Source: Oxytricha trifallax
Lineage: Eukaryota; Ciliophora; Spirotrichea; Sporadotrichida; Oxytrichidae
Reading direction: 5' to 3'
Length of the DNA: 64,000 nucleotides
Assembly: GCA_000711775.1 (NCBI GenBank)
Contig: ARYC01018434.1
Span: 1-64,000 of the forward strand
Below, one piece after another: positions 47,051 to 59,334 of the stretch (positions within the stretch are counted from its first letter, which is position 1; each line of letters begins with the position of its first letter). The notes below the pieces were generated by a model that was not told the DNA's origin, searched no databases, and saw nothing but the letters and a program-made list of their open reading frames with translations. The position numbers and the translations under genes are program-made.

Positions 47051-49374
47051 TTTTATGTATCTTAATTTCTCCTATGATTTGTTCAACAAATTAATTTTTA
47101 CTTTTTCTAGGATTTTACTACAATATCTTATAATAAATATATATTCATTTATCCGTTAAAAAATAGCTATTATTTAATAATGAATACTTGTAAATTTAAT
47201 TACCTTTTCTCTAGATAAGCATGCTTACATTGTTTAACTAATCCAAAATTGATTTTTCCAAGAGCCTTACCTAATATATAATTAAGAATTAATAATATAT
47301 CTCACTAAATATATAATGTCCAGAATCTACTCTTGAGTTTATAACTGAGTTGGTTTTCATAATTCATTATATCAATCCTTTTTAGTAAAATAATTCAATA
47401 AAAGACTTTTCATCCTTATCACAAAAAAATTTGAACTTATTTTAAAGTATATATTTAATTATAATTAATATTATATATTTAATCTGTATGTATTCATTAA
47501 AATTATCAAAAATTTATTTTTATTACATTAAAATTATTAGATAAGTAAAAAAAAAATTATATTTAAGTTACCTTGAATTATAAATTGATTTACATTTATA
47601 TAATCTAATTTTCAATTTAATTAATACACATAATATTTTGATTTTAATTATTAATCCAGTAATTATTGCTCTTTTTAAGCTTTGAATTTGTAATTGAATT
47701 ATTATTATAACATTTAACTATACATAGCTTTACAAAACTAAAAAGTTTTTTATTAAAAATTAGTTAATATATTTCTTAGAAAAAATATTCTTATAAACTT
47801 TACATGCACGCATAAATGTTTGAAAGTATAAATAAATACAGTAATTATAAATCTTAAATTTATGATTATTTAATCATTTTTTGTCTATTCTAAGCAATAT
47901 TACTAAATATTGATAACATATATAAGAATTAGGTAAATTTGCATAAGATGAAATCAAGAATAACGATATTTAAATAAAGCAGCATCATGACTTTGGTAAG
48001 CTTATTATACTAATTAGATTTTGATTGTAAAGAAATTAAAAATAAAATTATCCAGAAAATATTTAATTAATATTATAGTAATTGTCTTAATAATGAAAAT
48101 CTCTTTGAGTATTTTACCATTCTGACAGTATTATTCATTGCTTCTCTCAATTTCCTAATTAAAACATTGCTGTCACACATAGTGTTTCAACTGCAGCAGT
48201 CCAGTGAGGTATAATCCTAAGGATTAAAGATTAAAATACCATAGTTTATTTTTCAAATTAAGATGAATAAGCATCTTGAAAAGAGCTAAGGAATTAAAAA
48301 TTAAATAGCGTGCAAGATCATCAAAATAACAATATACTCAACCATCAAACTTAGTTAAAATTCTTAAAGCTAAAGTCAGAAAGGAGCCAAATTTATGAAT
48401 GAACTCCCTAAACCACTAATCAATAATAACATCAAGAACACTTTAGAAGTTAGGAATAATTCAATAGTAGGTAAGTCCTCAAAATAATCAGGAGAATTGA
48501 AATGGATTCTCAAATATTTTCGAATGATAAGTTATATTTTTAGATAGGATCATTTGCAAAACAAAAGAACAATCGGACATGCAACTAATTGATTAGAAGG
48601 CAAAATAGAAGAATAGGTAATTCATACTGATTATTTTATGATTTTGATATATACTCATAACTCATTTTGATCAGATGACATATAATAAATACAACTATGC
48701 CTTGAAGAAGCAATGAAACATCACAAATTAAGTGTATTTATTTGAGCTAATATAAGTGAGAACGAAAAAGGAAGACAAATTATGACCCTTTAAATTGACG
48801 AAGAAGAATATTCACTGACCCAATAACTCTAGCTTTATTTGAAAGGATCAAGTGTAAGATAAAATAAATAAAAAGGAAGTCAATAAAACACTTAGTAGAA
48901 GAACCATTTCACATAGAAAGATTTCAAAGTGTATTCCAGTAATTAATGGATGCAGATCTGCTTCAGATGACCAAAAAAATAATGAAAAGAAAGTTAACGA
49001 TTGAATAGGGACACTAATCTTTGTTGATAAAGAATCAGAAAATAGAATTCAAACGATGTAGCATTTAAATTAAAATAGATTTACATAATTTTGATTAGAT
49101 AATATAATTAAGGCTTAATAAAAAATAAAAAGTAAGCACTAGATTTGTTTGGCTTGTGTAATAAAAACTTGGCAGTTATTATATGTTTTTTATTCTTGAT
49201 TTGAACTTATGCCAATTTACCTTTTTTTATATATTATCAATAATAACTATCATAAAAAAGCTATTAAAATAAGTGTTACAAATTATTTTAATTTGACCAA
49301 AAACAATGCAAAAAACAAAACTATAACCTCATTTATATTAATATTACTCATAAAATTAACAAGATCCTATTAAT
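47051..49374. other. AT-rich intergenic DNA with weak open frames
   Basis: Two ciliate-code frames look mildly protein-like: a minus-strand one from ATG 48180 (MCDSNVLIRKLREAMNNTVR) and a plus-strand one around 48260-48590 (contains NELPKPLINNNIKNTLEV). Neither has a recognisable domain. The rest is featureless. Confidence 0.4.
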
Positions 49375-50028
49375 AATAGTAAAAGATTGAGGACAATAAT
49401 TACCTATCCATTATTATATTTGAATGCAACTCCAGAAACTGGTGATTTATTCACAGCTACACTTTCCGAGTCAATCGCTCACTTACTCATTATCATTGGA
49501 GAATACGTTTTCTTTTCAACCGATACAGACGAGCATGTTTAAAAATACAAATAAAAGCGAATAAAGCAGGGACTTATGGTTTAAAATTTGTGGTAAAACT
49601 CTGAGTAATTCAGGAAGCCTTTTTAATTCGCAGTATTTCATATGATAGGTTTATTAGAACAACTTACAGTAAATAACAAAAGAATAATTTACGATATATT
49701 AGGATAGTACTAAGTAAAACCATTAATCAAAATTATATATTGGTCTATTAATATAAAAATCCTAAATTCAATAAAAAGAGAAGATAAACTTATCATGAAA
49801 TATGTATTATTTTTGATGAAGAAAATTATTAAATTTAAATATATTTAATTGATTTATTTTTTAGCAAATTCTTAATCTTTCACACATATTTATTTTATTC
49901 TATTATTTTTAGTAAAGCTGGGAATAGACTTTTAGATAAAGAACATATCATAGAAGTCTAGCACGAAGACTATTATTCAGTTATTGAAGAATCATTTATT
50001 TTCGAAAAATAAATCTGATTTAGGATGA
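49375..50028 (+). other. Long ciliate-code frame with a protein-like start
   Basis: Open from about 49375 to TGA 50026-50028. The first 45 codons (NATPETGDLFTATLSESIAH, then LLIIIGEYVFFSTDTDEHV) are GC-richer and protein-like. Later codons become AT-driven. It could be one MDS followed by germline-only DNA. There is no ATG near the start and no family match. Confidence 0.3.
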
Positions 50029-50639
50029 GAGGAAAGTGCTGAATTAATCTAAGAGAGAAATTTTGTTTTTGATATTGATTTAAAGCTAAGAGTTCAAATC
50101 AAATTATAGCTTTATAATAGAGCAATTGAGACAGAGCTCATTAATGAGAATAAATTAAATAACATGAATCAGTGAAGAGTTAAATAACAATTAGCAGTCC
50201 TACATGAGGGTATTATGAGGAATTGAAATGACTTGATGTGTAAGTTAAATATTTTCCTGTTTTCGATTACTTGATTGAATGCTTCCAAGATATAGAAATC
50301 TCATTATAATTAAGGCAAATATTTCATACAGGAACTTAATCAAGTGGCAATATAGTAACGAGTATAAGAACTTATAGAGATTAGAACTGTATAACGCTAA
50401 TAAAAATATTTAAGAGAATTAGATTTTAACGATTATAATCATAAAGATATTAAGATTGTTTGAGATGAATATGGAGGCATGATTAATTTTATGAAACACA
50501 TAGTTACTACTTTAGTAGCCAATCAAACATACCTTATTTCAGCATAGGGTAAGTTATAAAGCAGACAATCATAATTTATAATAAAAAAATCTTTATTAAT
50601 TTAATTATTTAATCTATAACTATAACTATTTTCTAAAAT
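50029..50639. other. AT-rich DNA
   Basis: No feature recognised. Confidence 0.5.
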
Positions 50640-51570
50640 GCAAGATATTCAACTCATTGCTGCCCAGAGTCGGTTCCCAAATGAAGTAAAGCCTGGTCTG
50701 ACATTATTGGGTCTGGCAAAAACCTCCAAATTAAGACTAGTCTGGAGCCATTGACTATATAAAGTCGTAAATGCATTCTGGCTTCTTTGAGTGTTTTCCT
50801 GTCTTTGCAAATAGAACGTAATCTGTAAGATGGTACTTCATAATATCGTAGACGTTTCATTTTTTCTCTATTAGGAAGCTTTCACTATTGTGAGCTGCAT
50901 ACATGCCTGAGCCTTTGTGGAGCTTTAAATTAGCTGTAAGCTTAATCCACTCCCTTTTCAACCTCTCATACACATGCACTCTCAAGAATTCTCTTGCAAG
51001 ATCTTTTTAAGTTGACAAGCCAGATTATTAAAATGCCACTCTCTTAAACAACTTCTATGGGCATAGGTATAATTTCTTCATTACTCAGAATAGGAAAGGG
51101 TACTGAGTGGTTTATTTTATAAGCGGGGACCATCAAAACAACACCATAAAGTGAATTGTATTTTATCATGGAATCTGCTGCTATTACCTCCCACATTTTA
51201 ATATCTCTGAAGTCTCCATCAAACACAACTGGTTCTGTGTTAGCGTTATTCTCTCAAGATTTCTGATTTTCCCATGAAGTGGAACTAACTCATAGCCATT
51301 AAATTACTTCTACTTGAGCTATGCATGGTCTATCATTCTATTTTTTCTATATTGCTTTGGTCTTTTGCAGTCTCTTAAGCCAAGGAGGCTCGTGTTCACT
51401 GCAGTCGTTTCTCCTCGAAAATATTTTGTCTGCATCTTCTATTCAAAATACTTTCCCTCTCCTTCGTACCTCTAGCATATATTAAGTGGTAGTTTGCAGC
51501 ATGAGTACTTAAAGCCCCTGTGCTATCATGGCGTGATCCCGCAAAATTGGCAAATAAATGACTTGACTAA
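50640..51570 (-). pseudogene. Unidentified decayed gene or transposon remnant
   Basis: About 0.9 kb has an even, higher GC content than its surroundings and protein-like blocks on the minus strand in changing frames. From the 5' side these are FANFAGSRHDSTGALSTHA (about 51540), CSEHEPPWLKRLQKTKAI (about 51395), FDGDFRDIKMWEVIAADSMI with VVLMVPAYKINHSVPFPI (51226-51044), EFLRVHVYERLKREWIKLTA (about 50980), and MKRLRYYEVPSYRLRSICKD (50860-50654). Several TGAs and frame changes lie between. No AT-rich IES-like breaks separate the blocks, which favours a decayed gene over an MDS array. I do not recognise the family. The palindrome at 51911 lies just upstream. Confidence 0.5.
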
Positions 51571-51807
51571 GTCTATTATGGGAAGTTTGCTTGTTCACTT
51601 CATAGTTGATTTTTATTTATTTTTGAAAGGTAGATTTCTGTGATCCTATAAATGTCATTGTTTATACAAAGATTTGAATGTTTGATCCGCAAAATTTAAG
51701 GAGGCCTGAATTTTCCGCAAAACTTTAGGATAAAATATGGTAAAGGGTTTTATGGTTTCATTTTGGTATGCTCTAGGAAAATCGACTTTTTTTAAAATTA
51801 TATTATT

Positions 51808-51808
51808 C

Positions 51809-51842
<34 letters not shown>
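51808..51842. repeat. (AAT)n microsatellite
   Basis: About eleven uninterrupted AAT/ATA units. Confidence 0.95.
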
Positions 51843-51910
51843 TAACTTTCCTACTCTTATTTATCGTATAAACTATTAATTTTATAAAAAATTTAATAAG
51901 ATATAAACTA

Positions 51911-52912
51911 TATTAAGCGAATATAATTAAAATGTGGAGACTGTTAAAATTAAATCAAAAAAGAGATCAAATAGAATTATGTTCATATCAATACACATGT
52001 ATTAAGATCAAACAGTCACTAATTTGAATTAAGTTTGAATATAAGCTCATATATCTTTAATTAATTAATCATCTATATAAAAATGGAATTTTTGTTTTTT
52101 TCAACTTTTCTGATTCATTTCTATTTTAGGGCAGTGAACTAGTTGATGGTGTAGCTGATCTTTAATTTTTTCTTTAAATTTTTCATAGATATCTTCATCA
52201 TATCTTCAGGGTATCTTCACGATATCTTCCTCAAAAAATAAAAAGTGTGGAGAGTGTGGAGTTTAACAATAATAATAGTAGCAATAACAGCAACAATAGA
52301 AGCAATAACACTAATAAAATCAATATCAAGCATTGTTAAAGTCTGGGGATTTTTACCCAAAAATCCAAATTTTAAGAAAATTGATGTCTAAATACTTAGT
52401 GTTGAAGATGTAAAGTAAGATGATGATTATGAATATGAAAAAAATCTCTGATTTTTTAATATTTTGAAATTCCATTAGAATTTCAAACAGACTTTAACAA
52501 TGCTTGATATTGATTTTTTTAGTGTTATTGTTGCTGTTATTGCTACTATTATTATTGTTAAACTCCACACTCTCCACACTTTTTATTTTTTGAGGAAGAT
52601 ATCGTGAAGATACCCTGAAGATATGATGAAGATATCTATGAAAAATTTATGAAAAACTTAAAGATCAGCTACACCATCAACTAGTTCACTGCCCTAAAAT
52701 AGAAATGAATCAGAAAAGTTGAAAAAAACAAAAATTCCATTTTTAGATAGTTGATTAATTAATTAAAGATATATGAGCTTATATTCAAACTTAATTCAAA
52801 TTAGTGACTGTTTGATCTTAATACATGTGTATTGATATGAACATAATTCTATTTGATCTCTTTTTTGATTTAATTTTAACAGTCTCCACATTTTAATTAT
52901 ACTCGCTTAATA
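51911..52912. mobile_element. 1.0-kb palindromic element
   Basis: Inverted arms at 51911-52345 and 52488-52912 (about 430 bp, few mismatches) and a loop of about 142 bp. Termini read TATTAAGCGAATATAATT inward, so either TA or TTAA could be the duplicated target. The arms contain a GATATCTTC-type direct motif repeated four times (52184-52232 and its mirror) and CAATAATAATAGTAGCAATAAC-like triplet runs. No conserved frame. Confidence 0.9.
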
Positions 52913-53522
52913 ATAAAAGCCTATCTATAGATGAAGAAAGCCCATTATTTAGATAAATTTATAATAGTTACTTGTTTAAAAATAATAATAAGAAATAACT
53001 TTTTCCTCTAAGATTAGTAATAGTTTAACTAAAATTGTAAATGATTTCTAAAATAATTTTATAAGTTTACTGTTATTAGCAGAGTTCATAGTGCTAAATT
53101 CATTCATTTTATAATTTATAATTCATCTTTTAATAACCCCTTAGTGAAGCAATGGGTTTCAACTAAGAATACAAAAGAAACTCAGTATTATTAGTTAATA
53201 TTACCTTTGTATAAGTAAAATATTTGAACTTAGAGCTATACTGTTGTCACAACAATTTAAGAAACTGTATAAAATATTATAAACTAAAATAATCTGTTAT
53301 TTAATTTACTTAATGGTAAAAGTTATGAACATAAGAATAAGAAGGAATTAATTTATTTTTAAATGAATTATTACTTTTAATTGTGCGATAAGGACTTAGA
53401 GGGATTCTATTTATATTAAAAAATTATAAATAAATAATTTTATTTTTAATTATTTGATAATTTTGATAGGAATAATTATAGTTGAATAAAAATAGTTTTT
53501 CACTTCCAATTTTTAATTCTGG
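52913..53522. other. AT-rich DNA
   Basis: No feature recognised. Confidence 0.5.
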
Positions 53523-54074
53523 TCAATACCATTATAGTAGACCCTATAATGAATAATATATTGAGATTAAAGATTCTACTCTTGTATCCAAAACTTTAGA
53601 ATAGAAAATTAAATTAAATTTTATTTACTTCTTTAATTATTTCTTTTATTGCTAAAATTATGGAAAGCTAGCCAGTTTAAGGACATCACGCTAGAGAAAT
53701 GGAAAGCAAATTTAAATCAAAAAGTGATTTGATAAAATTCCTAAAATTTAGCAGTAAGATAATTTGGCTTACCAACTATTTAGGGCTTGTTTTATACGCA
53801 TGACGAGCATATCACCATGAGATTCATAAAAGACTTTCTTGCAAGCCGCAAACACCTCTTCAAGACAAACGATGTTATACTTTTTTACGTTCCATACTAT
53901 GAGGAACTTTCTGTCAAAAATAAATTTGACTAAGTTAAGGATGATCCAGGGATTATGAAATTCATGAATTACTACCTCGACTCTTAAGTACTTTCTGAGA
54001 GAAGGTATTTCTATGGGGTGCTTGAGACCCTTTGGCCAAACTATGTGTAGACACTTGTAAGCATGCAAACACAA
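53523..54074 (-). CDS. Hypothetical protein segment
   Basis: The 5' 101 codons (54074-53769) are open even in the standard code, beginning CLHAYKCLHIVWPKGLKHPI and containing EEVFAACKKVFYESHGDMLV. In ciliate code TAA/TAG are read through to TGA 53525-53523. There is no ATG at the start; the frame extends upstream at least to about 54095, so the true start may lie in another segment. GC content over 53769-54074 is higher than the flanks. No domain recognised. Best read as a candidate MDS or remnant exon. Confidence 0.38.
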
Positions 54075-54590
54075 CTCGGAACAAAGTTTGGAGAAAGAAA
54101 AAGAAAAATATATAATAGAGAGGATGTCTTCAACCCTTTATAGTGTGAGCCATATTTCTCAAGTACAATATTTAAATAATAAACATAAATATAGAGTCAA
54201 AAGGCAAAGCCTTGTAATTCCTAAAAGATAAATCAAAGCCACGATAGAATAAATAAAAACGGAGCTATCATGAAATTTCAGACCCATTTCCTAAATTTAA
54301 GGAAAAGGCACAAATCAATTTACCTTATAGCTTCCTCTCCCTTCAGTAAAATATGATATAGAACTTAAGCAGCAAACGAAAGCCAGAAGATGACCTCATG
54401 AAATTACTATAGCTGAGGAAATAGAATTTGGAGTTAGTTTGAGTGATATTAGGCTTAACTAATCAATCAAAATAGTATAAAAATAGTAAATAAAATAATC
54501 CTTAAATATCTAGAAGTATAAATATAAACACACTTGAGTCATTTTATAATTATTTTTTAGAAATTTGTTTTATTTATTCAATTATTTTTT
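54075..54590. other. AT-rich DNA
   Basis: No feature recognised. Confidence 0.5.
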
Positions 54591-54995
54591 ATACTTTGGG
54601 CAAGTAGGAAAGTTATTTATTTTTGCTACTTGGTCCCAATCTTAATATTAATAAATTCAATTAAAATCAATACATAAATTATTTAAAAATACATAATTAC
54701 TTTTATGAAATTATCAAATGAAATTTATAGCACTTAAAATAAATAAAATAATTTTGCAAACATATCTATTATTAGTAACAAATTTTAATAACTATTAATA
54801 ATTTATTTTTAATATTGTGATTTATAAAATAAATAAAAAAATGAATAAATAACATTTAATAATTGTAGAAAACTAAATTCATTTATATAATAAATGTTGA
54901 TCTAATTAATTTATAGTTTTTATTTATATGTATTAATATAAGGACTGGGACCAAGCAGTAAAAATATCTAACTTTTTCTATTTAGTACCAAAGAA
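54591..54995. mobile_element. Inverted-repeat (MITE-like) element, about 0.4 kb
   Basis: Imperfect inverted ends of about 55 bp: left CTTTGGGCAAGTAG...TACTTGGTCCCAATC, right the inverted CTTTGGTACTAAATAG...TGCTTGGTCCCAGTCC. The interior is about 300 bp of AT-rich, non-coding DNA. It lies directly 3' of the transposase relic at 55055-56144. Confidence 0.7.
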
Positions 54996-55054
54996 TATAA
55001 ATAAATATAATAAATCAAACAAATTTTAAATAAATAATTATAAAACAATTATCA

Positions 55055-56144
55055 TCATAATTTTATATCTCTCTCTATTTTAAGAATTAAATTTTTCTCG
55101 AATTTACAGCATTTTGATTTAATATAATGTTTCATTTTTGTTATTGATATTTAAATCATATTTTGAATAATTTCTGGTTATATAGCTTCTATTGATTCTT
55201 TTATTATCCCTTGATGCTATATGTCGCTTTAATTAAAGTTTTGTTCTATAAGCTTTACTCTGTATGAGTTTTAAACCTACGAGAAAACTTCCTCTATTGA
55301 GTGGAAATTCGACGAATATAGAGCATTGAATAAACAACTCCACTTCTAGATCTTAATTTGATCTTAAACAATTATGCTATGGTGTGACTTAAGGTTGTCC
55401 CAAAATATTACTATGTCACTTCTCTTGTCGAATGCCCAAAGATACTCAATCTTAGCTTTAGAATCGACCATCTTCATCGACTTTAATTTTACTTGATACC
55501 CTTATTGTCCACGATCCATGTTTATTGCAACTGCCACAGCTATGGTGCTTAGCTTTAGTCCTTCATTGCACAATATCTAATTCTAGCCAGGTTTAGCCCA
55601 CGATCTCCACTCTACTTTATATAGCTTAAAGATAACTTCGTCAATATAGACAATTTTTTTCCCTTATTCTTAGCATTCGAGTAGCTTTGAAAAACTTTCA
55701 ATCCTAATTGATTAATTTGCTTAAGTTTGCAGGTGTCAAATTATAGGTTGTCTTTATGATTTTGTACTTAATTTTAAATCTATTGTACTAGTACTGGAGC
55801 TATGACTGAATTATTCTGGCCTCAGGCTACTACCTATGAAATAATTTACGCCTCGTTAATAAAGAGTACCCTTTTCCAGATATAAGAGTATAATCTTTCG
55901 TAGGAAATTATATATGTTTATTAGTGAGACCTCTCTTAAAATTCTATTTCTAAATGCCTGCTAAAGGTTTGAGATTTGTTTCATAATTATGTGCATCCTT
56001 TATAAACATTACAGACACGTTAAGCGCCTTAGCTTTGTGTCTCTAAGTGAACAATTCCTTGCTTAATTTATTATTGTGCTATTGGCCTTTACGAAGTATA
56101 CGAACATAGTCTTAAAGTTTTAGTAATGGAACTTTGTTGCACAT
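55055..56144 (-). pseudogene. Tc1/IS630-type DD34E transposase distinct from TBE, one frameshift
   Basis: The minus-strand ATG at 56144 opens MCNKVPLLKLQDYVRILRKG and stays open through TPANLSKLIN near 55700. A second frame then continues INQLGLKVFQSYSNAKNKGK to TGA 55057-55055, so one extra base net (or two missing) separates them. The catalytic triad is visible: D in KIVYIDEVIF, D in IVIFWDNLKSHH, and E in LYSSNFHSIEEVFS, with 34 residues between the second and third. The layout (N-terminal DNA-binding half, D/D/E core) resembles Tc1/mariner and IS630 enzymes, but its sequence is clearly different from the TBE transposases. No matching terminal repeats were found around it. A single frameshift suggests fairly recent inactivation. 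Confidence 0.78.
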
Positions 56145-56583
56145 TTAAGATATTATTTAGATAAGACTTTATATTAAAAATTAAATTAAGTATAGACAAA
56201 TCTTTTTAAATCATGAATATGTTGATGTTAAGAATGAATGCGTAAATATCTCAGAAAAAAGAGCAAGCGTGATGCTTAAATCAGTTAAAAGTTTGCAATT
56301 TAAAAAAGTTATAACTTTTTTTTAGAAACTTAAGGATAGAATAAAAAATAAGAATGGACTCAAATTGCTGCTTAAGAGCTTGAAGCATTCGCATAGAAGT
56401 CAAATTAGAAGAAGTAGCATGATATTTTTTCTGATAAATTTTAGTCTGATTACCTTATATATGATTTTCTTTCAAGAAGTTTTTCTTAAAACCTAGGCTT
56501 TTCTAAATTATTTATGAATTCATTATTAATAAATAAAGAGTGTCTTGCAGCAAATTATTCAATCTCATTCATTTCATAACACC
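56145..56583. other. AT-rich DNA with a short plus-strand frame
   Basis: A ciliate-code frame at about 56272-56514 (MLKSVKSLQFKKVITFFQKL) has no recognised domain. Otherwise nothing. Confidence 0.35.
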
Positions 56584-57237
56584 TCATAATTTATATCTGT
56601 GATTTTAAACTATGCTTTCTCGCAGACCTTTTGGTAACTTTTACTCATTATTTTTTTTCCTGTATTTGCCAGTATATTATTGTTAATTTAGGTTCTTCCT
56701 ATAAGTTAATTTTGCCAATGCAATACCATCCTTAAGTACTTCATTCTATTTCGCTCTTAGTTGCCCACGAAATATTTTTGCTGTTAAATTTAGTTTTATT
56801 ATCAGCCATTTATCATAATTTTTTTTAACTTTGGAACACAACTTGTTTGTACCTCGAGTACAATTCTTCTTGATATTTAAAGTAGTAGCATCTCAGTTGA
56901 TGTCTTTCATTCTACGAATATCTTTTTCTATTTCTTTAAGTTGCTTATCATATGTAATGCAAGCTATTAAATAATATATAATAAGTAAATAGTTAGTTTG
57001 CTTTATTAATATCAAATTCTTATGAAAAAAAGCTTCATAATGATATCTTTTTCTCTTACTTTTAATTATATACTTTAACAAGTAACTCCAGAGACCGAAC
57101 TGTTTTTTATATATGTTTTCCCCTCATATTATATATTTTTATTAAGCTTATTTTCCTTAATTTTGACTAAATTACAGTCTATTTATTATTTTCTACTGTT
57201 GTTTCAGAGTTTTCATTTCGTCCTCTTGGTTTTTCAT
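56584..57237 (-). other. Possible Lys/Asn-rich gene, interrupted
   Basis: ATG 57237 opens MKNQEDEMKTLKQQQKIINR, coiled-coil-like. In other frames follow KQLKEIEKDIRRMKDIN, an in-frame TGA near 56901, then TTLNIKKNCTRGTNKLCSKV, FRGQLRAKQNEVLKDGIALA and a Lys-rich end at TGA 56586-56584. Protein-like over 650 bp on one strand, but it needs splicing, IES removal or decay to explain the breaks. It lies upstream of the transposase relic on the same strand, so it might be part of the same element. Family unknown. Confidence 0.35.
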
Positions 57238-58123
57238 GTTTTGTTAGTAGTTTTCTTACATAAAAAATTGAATTATTATAAAATATAAAAAAAACAACAT
57301 TAAAATGGCTAAATAAGTATGGTTAATAGTCAAATAAAATTTAAATACTTCATAGATTGATTTGAGTTGTCTAATTTTTATGATCTTACTAAATGTTCTT
57401 CCTTCAGCTAATAATTATATTCTGCTTTATTTCACTCCATTAGTACCTTAATAATAAGCGGTAGAAATTATATAGTTTCTAAATAAGGTTTTAGTTGAAT
57501 ATTATTTAGTGCGAGTGAATATACTTTATATATTTCATGATAGTTTATGCGTAACTTGTCTATTAATACTGCTTTTAAAATGAATATTTTATAATATATG
57601 TTATATTGATCATTATTACAAAAATAATAAGTAATCACTTTACTTTTCAATATTTTATTCTTTATCATTTGAATTTTGAAGTTGATATTTATAAAGAATC
57701 ATTCTTTATCTAATTCTGAATCAATTGGTTTTTTTTTATTATTGCGAAACTTGCTCTTTGTTTATATATCATTAAGATAACTTAATAATTTTAAAATGCA
57801 TATATTTTTTAAAAAAATTCTAATAATTAATACAAGTCTCGTTTGTATTCCTAGCAATTGAAAGTAAAAAAAGCAATAAAAGCTCCTCAACATTAAACGT
57901 ATATCTTAGTAGCTTCACCAAAATTAATCCATATAAAAATCCATTAAGTAAATGATAAGTGATAAAGGTTAAGCAGGATTTGTATGCAGAAATTTAACTC
58001 GCTCAAAATGAATATTTGGCTAGCCTGTTTAATAATTTCCAATTCATTTTCTATAGAGATGGTATAGAGAAAATAACTTCATTTGCTCATTACATGATAT
58101 TCTAAGATATAAAATATCTATTA
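57238..58123. other. AT-rich DNA
   Basis: Only AT-driven short frames (for example 57468-57668 minus). Nothing recognised. Confidence 0.5.
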
Positions 58124-58131
58124 AAAAAAAC

Positions 58132-58752
58132 GGGGGGGGCAACACCTGAACCAGTAAATTATATTCATATTTTAACCTCCCTAAAAGCTCTTTAAATGCA
58201 CGACTAAGATCAAATAAGGGTCAATAAACATGAATAAAGCATTAAAAATAGATATAGACAACTCCATCATGTCCAAATGATAAAGTTTATTCATGAAAAA
58301 ATCATATTAAAATTTGATTTTTTATTAATTTTTTTTCAAAAATATTTTGTATTTTATTCGTGAATTTTGATTTAACTAAGTGTTATGTAAGCTATATCCC
58401 AACAAGTCACCGATTTAATTCAGGGAGGTATATCTTAATATGAGTTTAGCATATTTATATATATTTTGATTGGTGACTTGTAGGGATATAGCTTACATAA
58501 CACTTAGTTAAATCAAAATTCACGAATAAAATACAAAATATTTTTGAAAAAAATTAATAAAAAATCAAATTTTAATATGATTTTTTCATGAATAAACTTT
58601 ATCATTTGGACATGATGGAGTTGGCTATATCTATTTTTAATGCTTTATTCATGTTTATTGACCCTTATTTGATCTTAGTCGTGCATTTAAAGAGCTTTTA
58701 GGGAGGTTAAAATATGAATATAATTTACTGGTTCAGGTGTTGCCCCCCCCCC
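58132..58752. mobile_element. Palindrome with G8/C10 ends and an 8-bp flanking repeat
   Basis: Arms at 58132-58411 and 58472-58752 (about 280 bp, very few mismatches) and a 60-bp loop. The left end is G8 then CAACACCTGAACC; the right end is its inverse closing with C10. AAAAAAAC lies immediately outside both ends (58124-58131 and 58753-58760), a possible 8-bp target duplication. Confidence 0.88.
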
Positions 58753-59334
58753 AAAAAAACAATGATTTAGTTTGTTTGTTGTCCCAATATAAGTTATCAA
58801 TATTTTATGCCAACAGTCTTAATCCTAACAATGCTAACTTTATTACTAATTTCTAGCTGGAAATTTAACCTTAGGTAATAGAATGCTTCTTAGAGATTCG
58901 CTCAACTAAACTTTTTCAATAGAAATAAGGCAAATTTAGCTAAATTAAATTAACAAATAGCAAGTTAAGGCAATTATATTATTCTAAATATTTCTTTTAA
59001 TATTACTTAAGAGTCCAAATAGGGTCCTATGTATCCTTTTTCGAGGCTTACCTTGATTTTTATAAATAAGGATTTACAAGGATAGCGGTATTAGATGTCT
59101 TAAATAGTATTCTTTCACAAGTTAAACACTGACCTGGTAATCTACACTGTTTAAAATTTTCTTTCCAAATAAAACGTTAAAGCTGAGTCCTATTGTACAA
59201 GACTTTTCGCTGTGTTACATGGCTGATTATAAGTTGCAACCTACATGTTGCTTAAGATAGATTTACTCTGCAAAATAGACGCAGGAATTTCTCAATTTAA
59301 TAAAGCTTAAGTGTATTTAAAAGTTCAGAAACAT
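58513..59334 (-). other. 273-codon ciliate-code open frame between two palindromes
   Basis: ATG 59334 (MFLNFQIHLSFIKLRNSCVY) runs without TGA to 58515-58513, passing the right arm of the 58132-58752 palindrome. The part outside the palindromes is GC-richer than average and contains CTIGLSFNVLFGKKILNSVD. Extension into the palindrome arm shows that at least the tail is fortuitous. No domain was recognised. Treat as an open frame, not an established gene. Confidence 0.25.

Noticed and set aside
58513..59334. 273-codon frame as an established gene
   Set aside because: It runs through a palindrome arm, has no homology, and such lengths are expected by chance when TGA is the only stop in AT-rich DNA.
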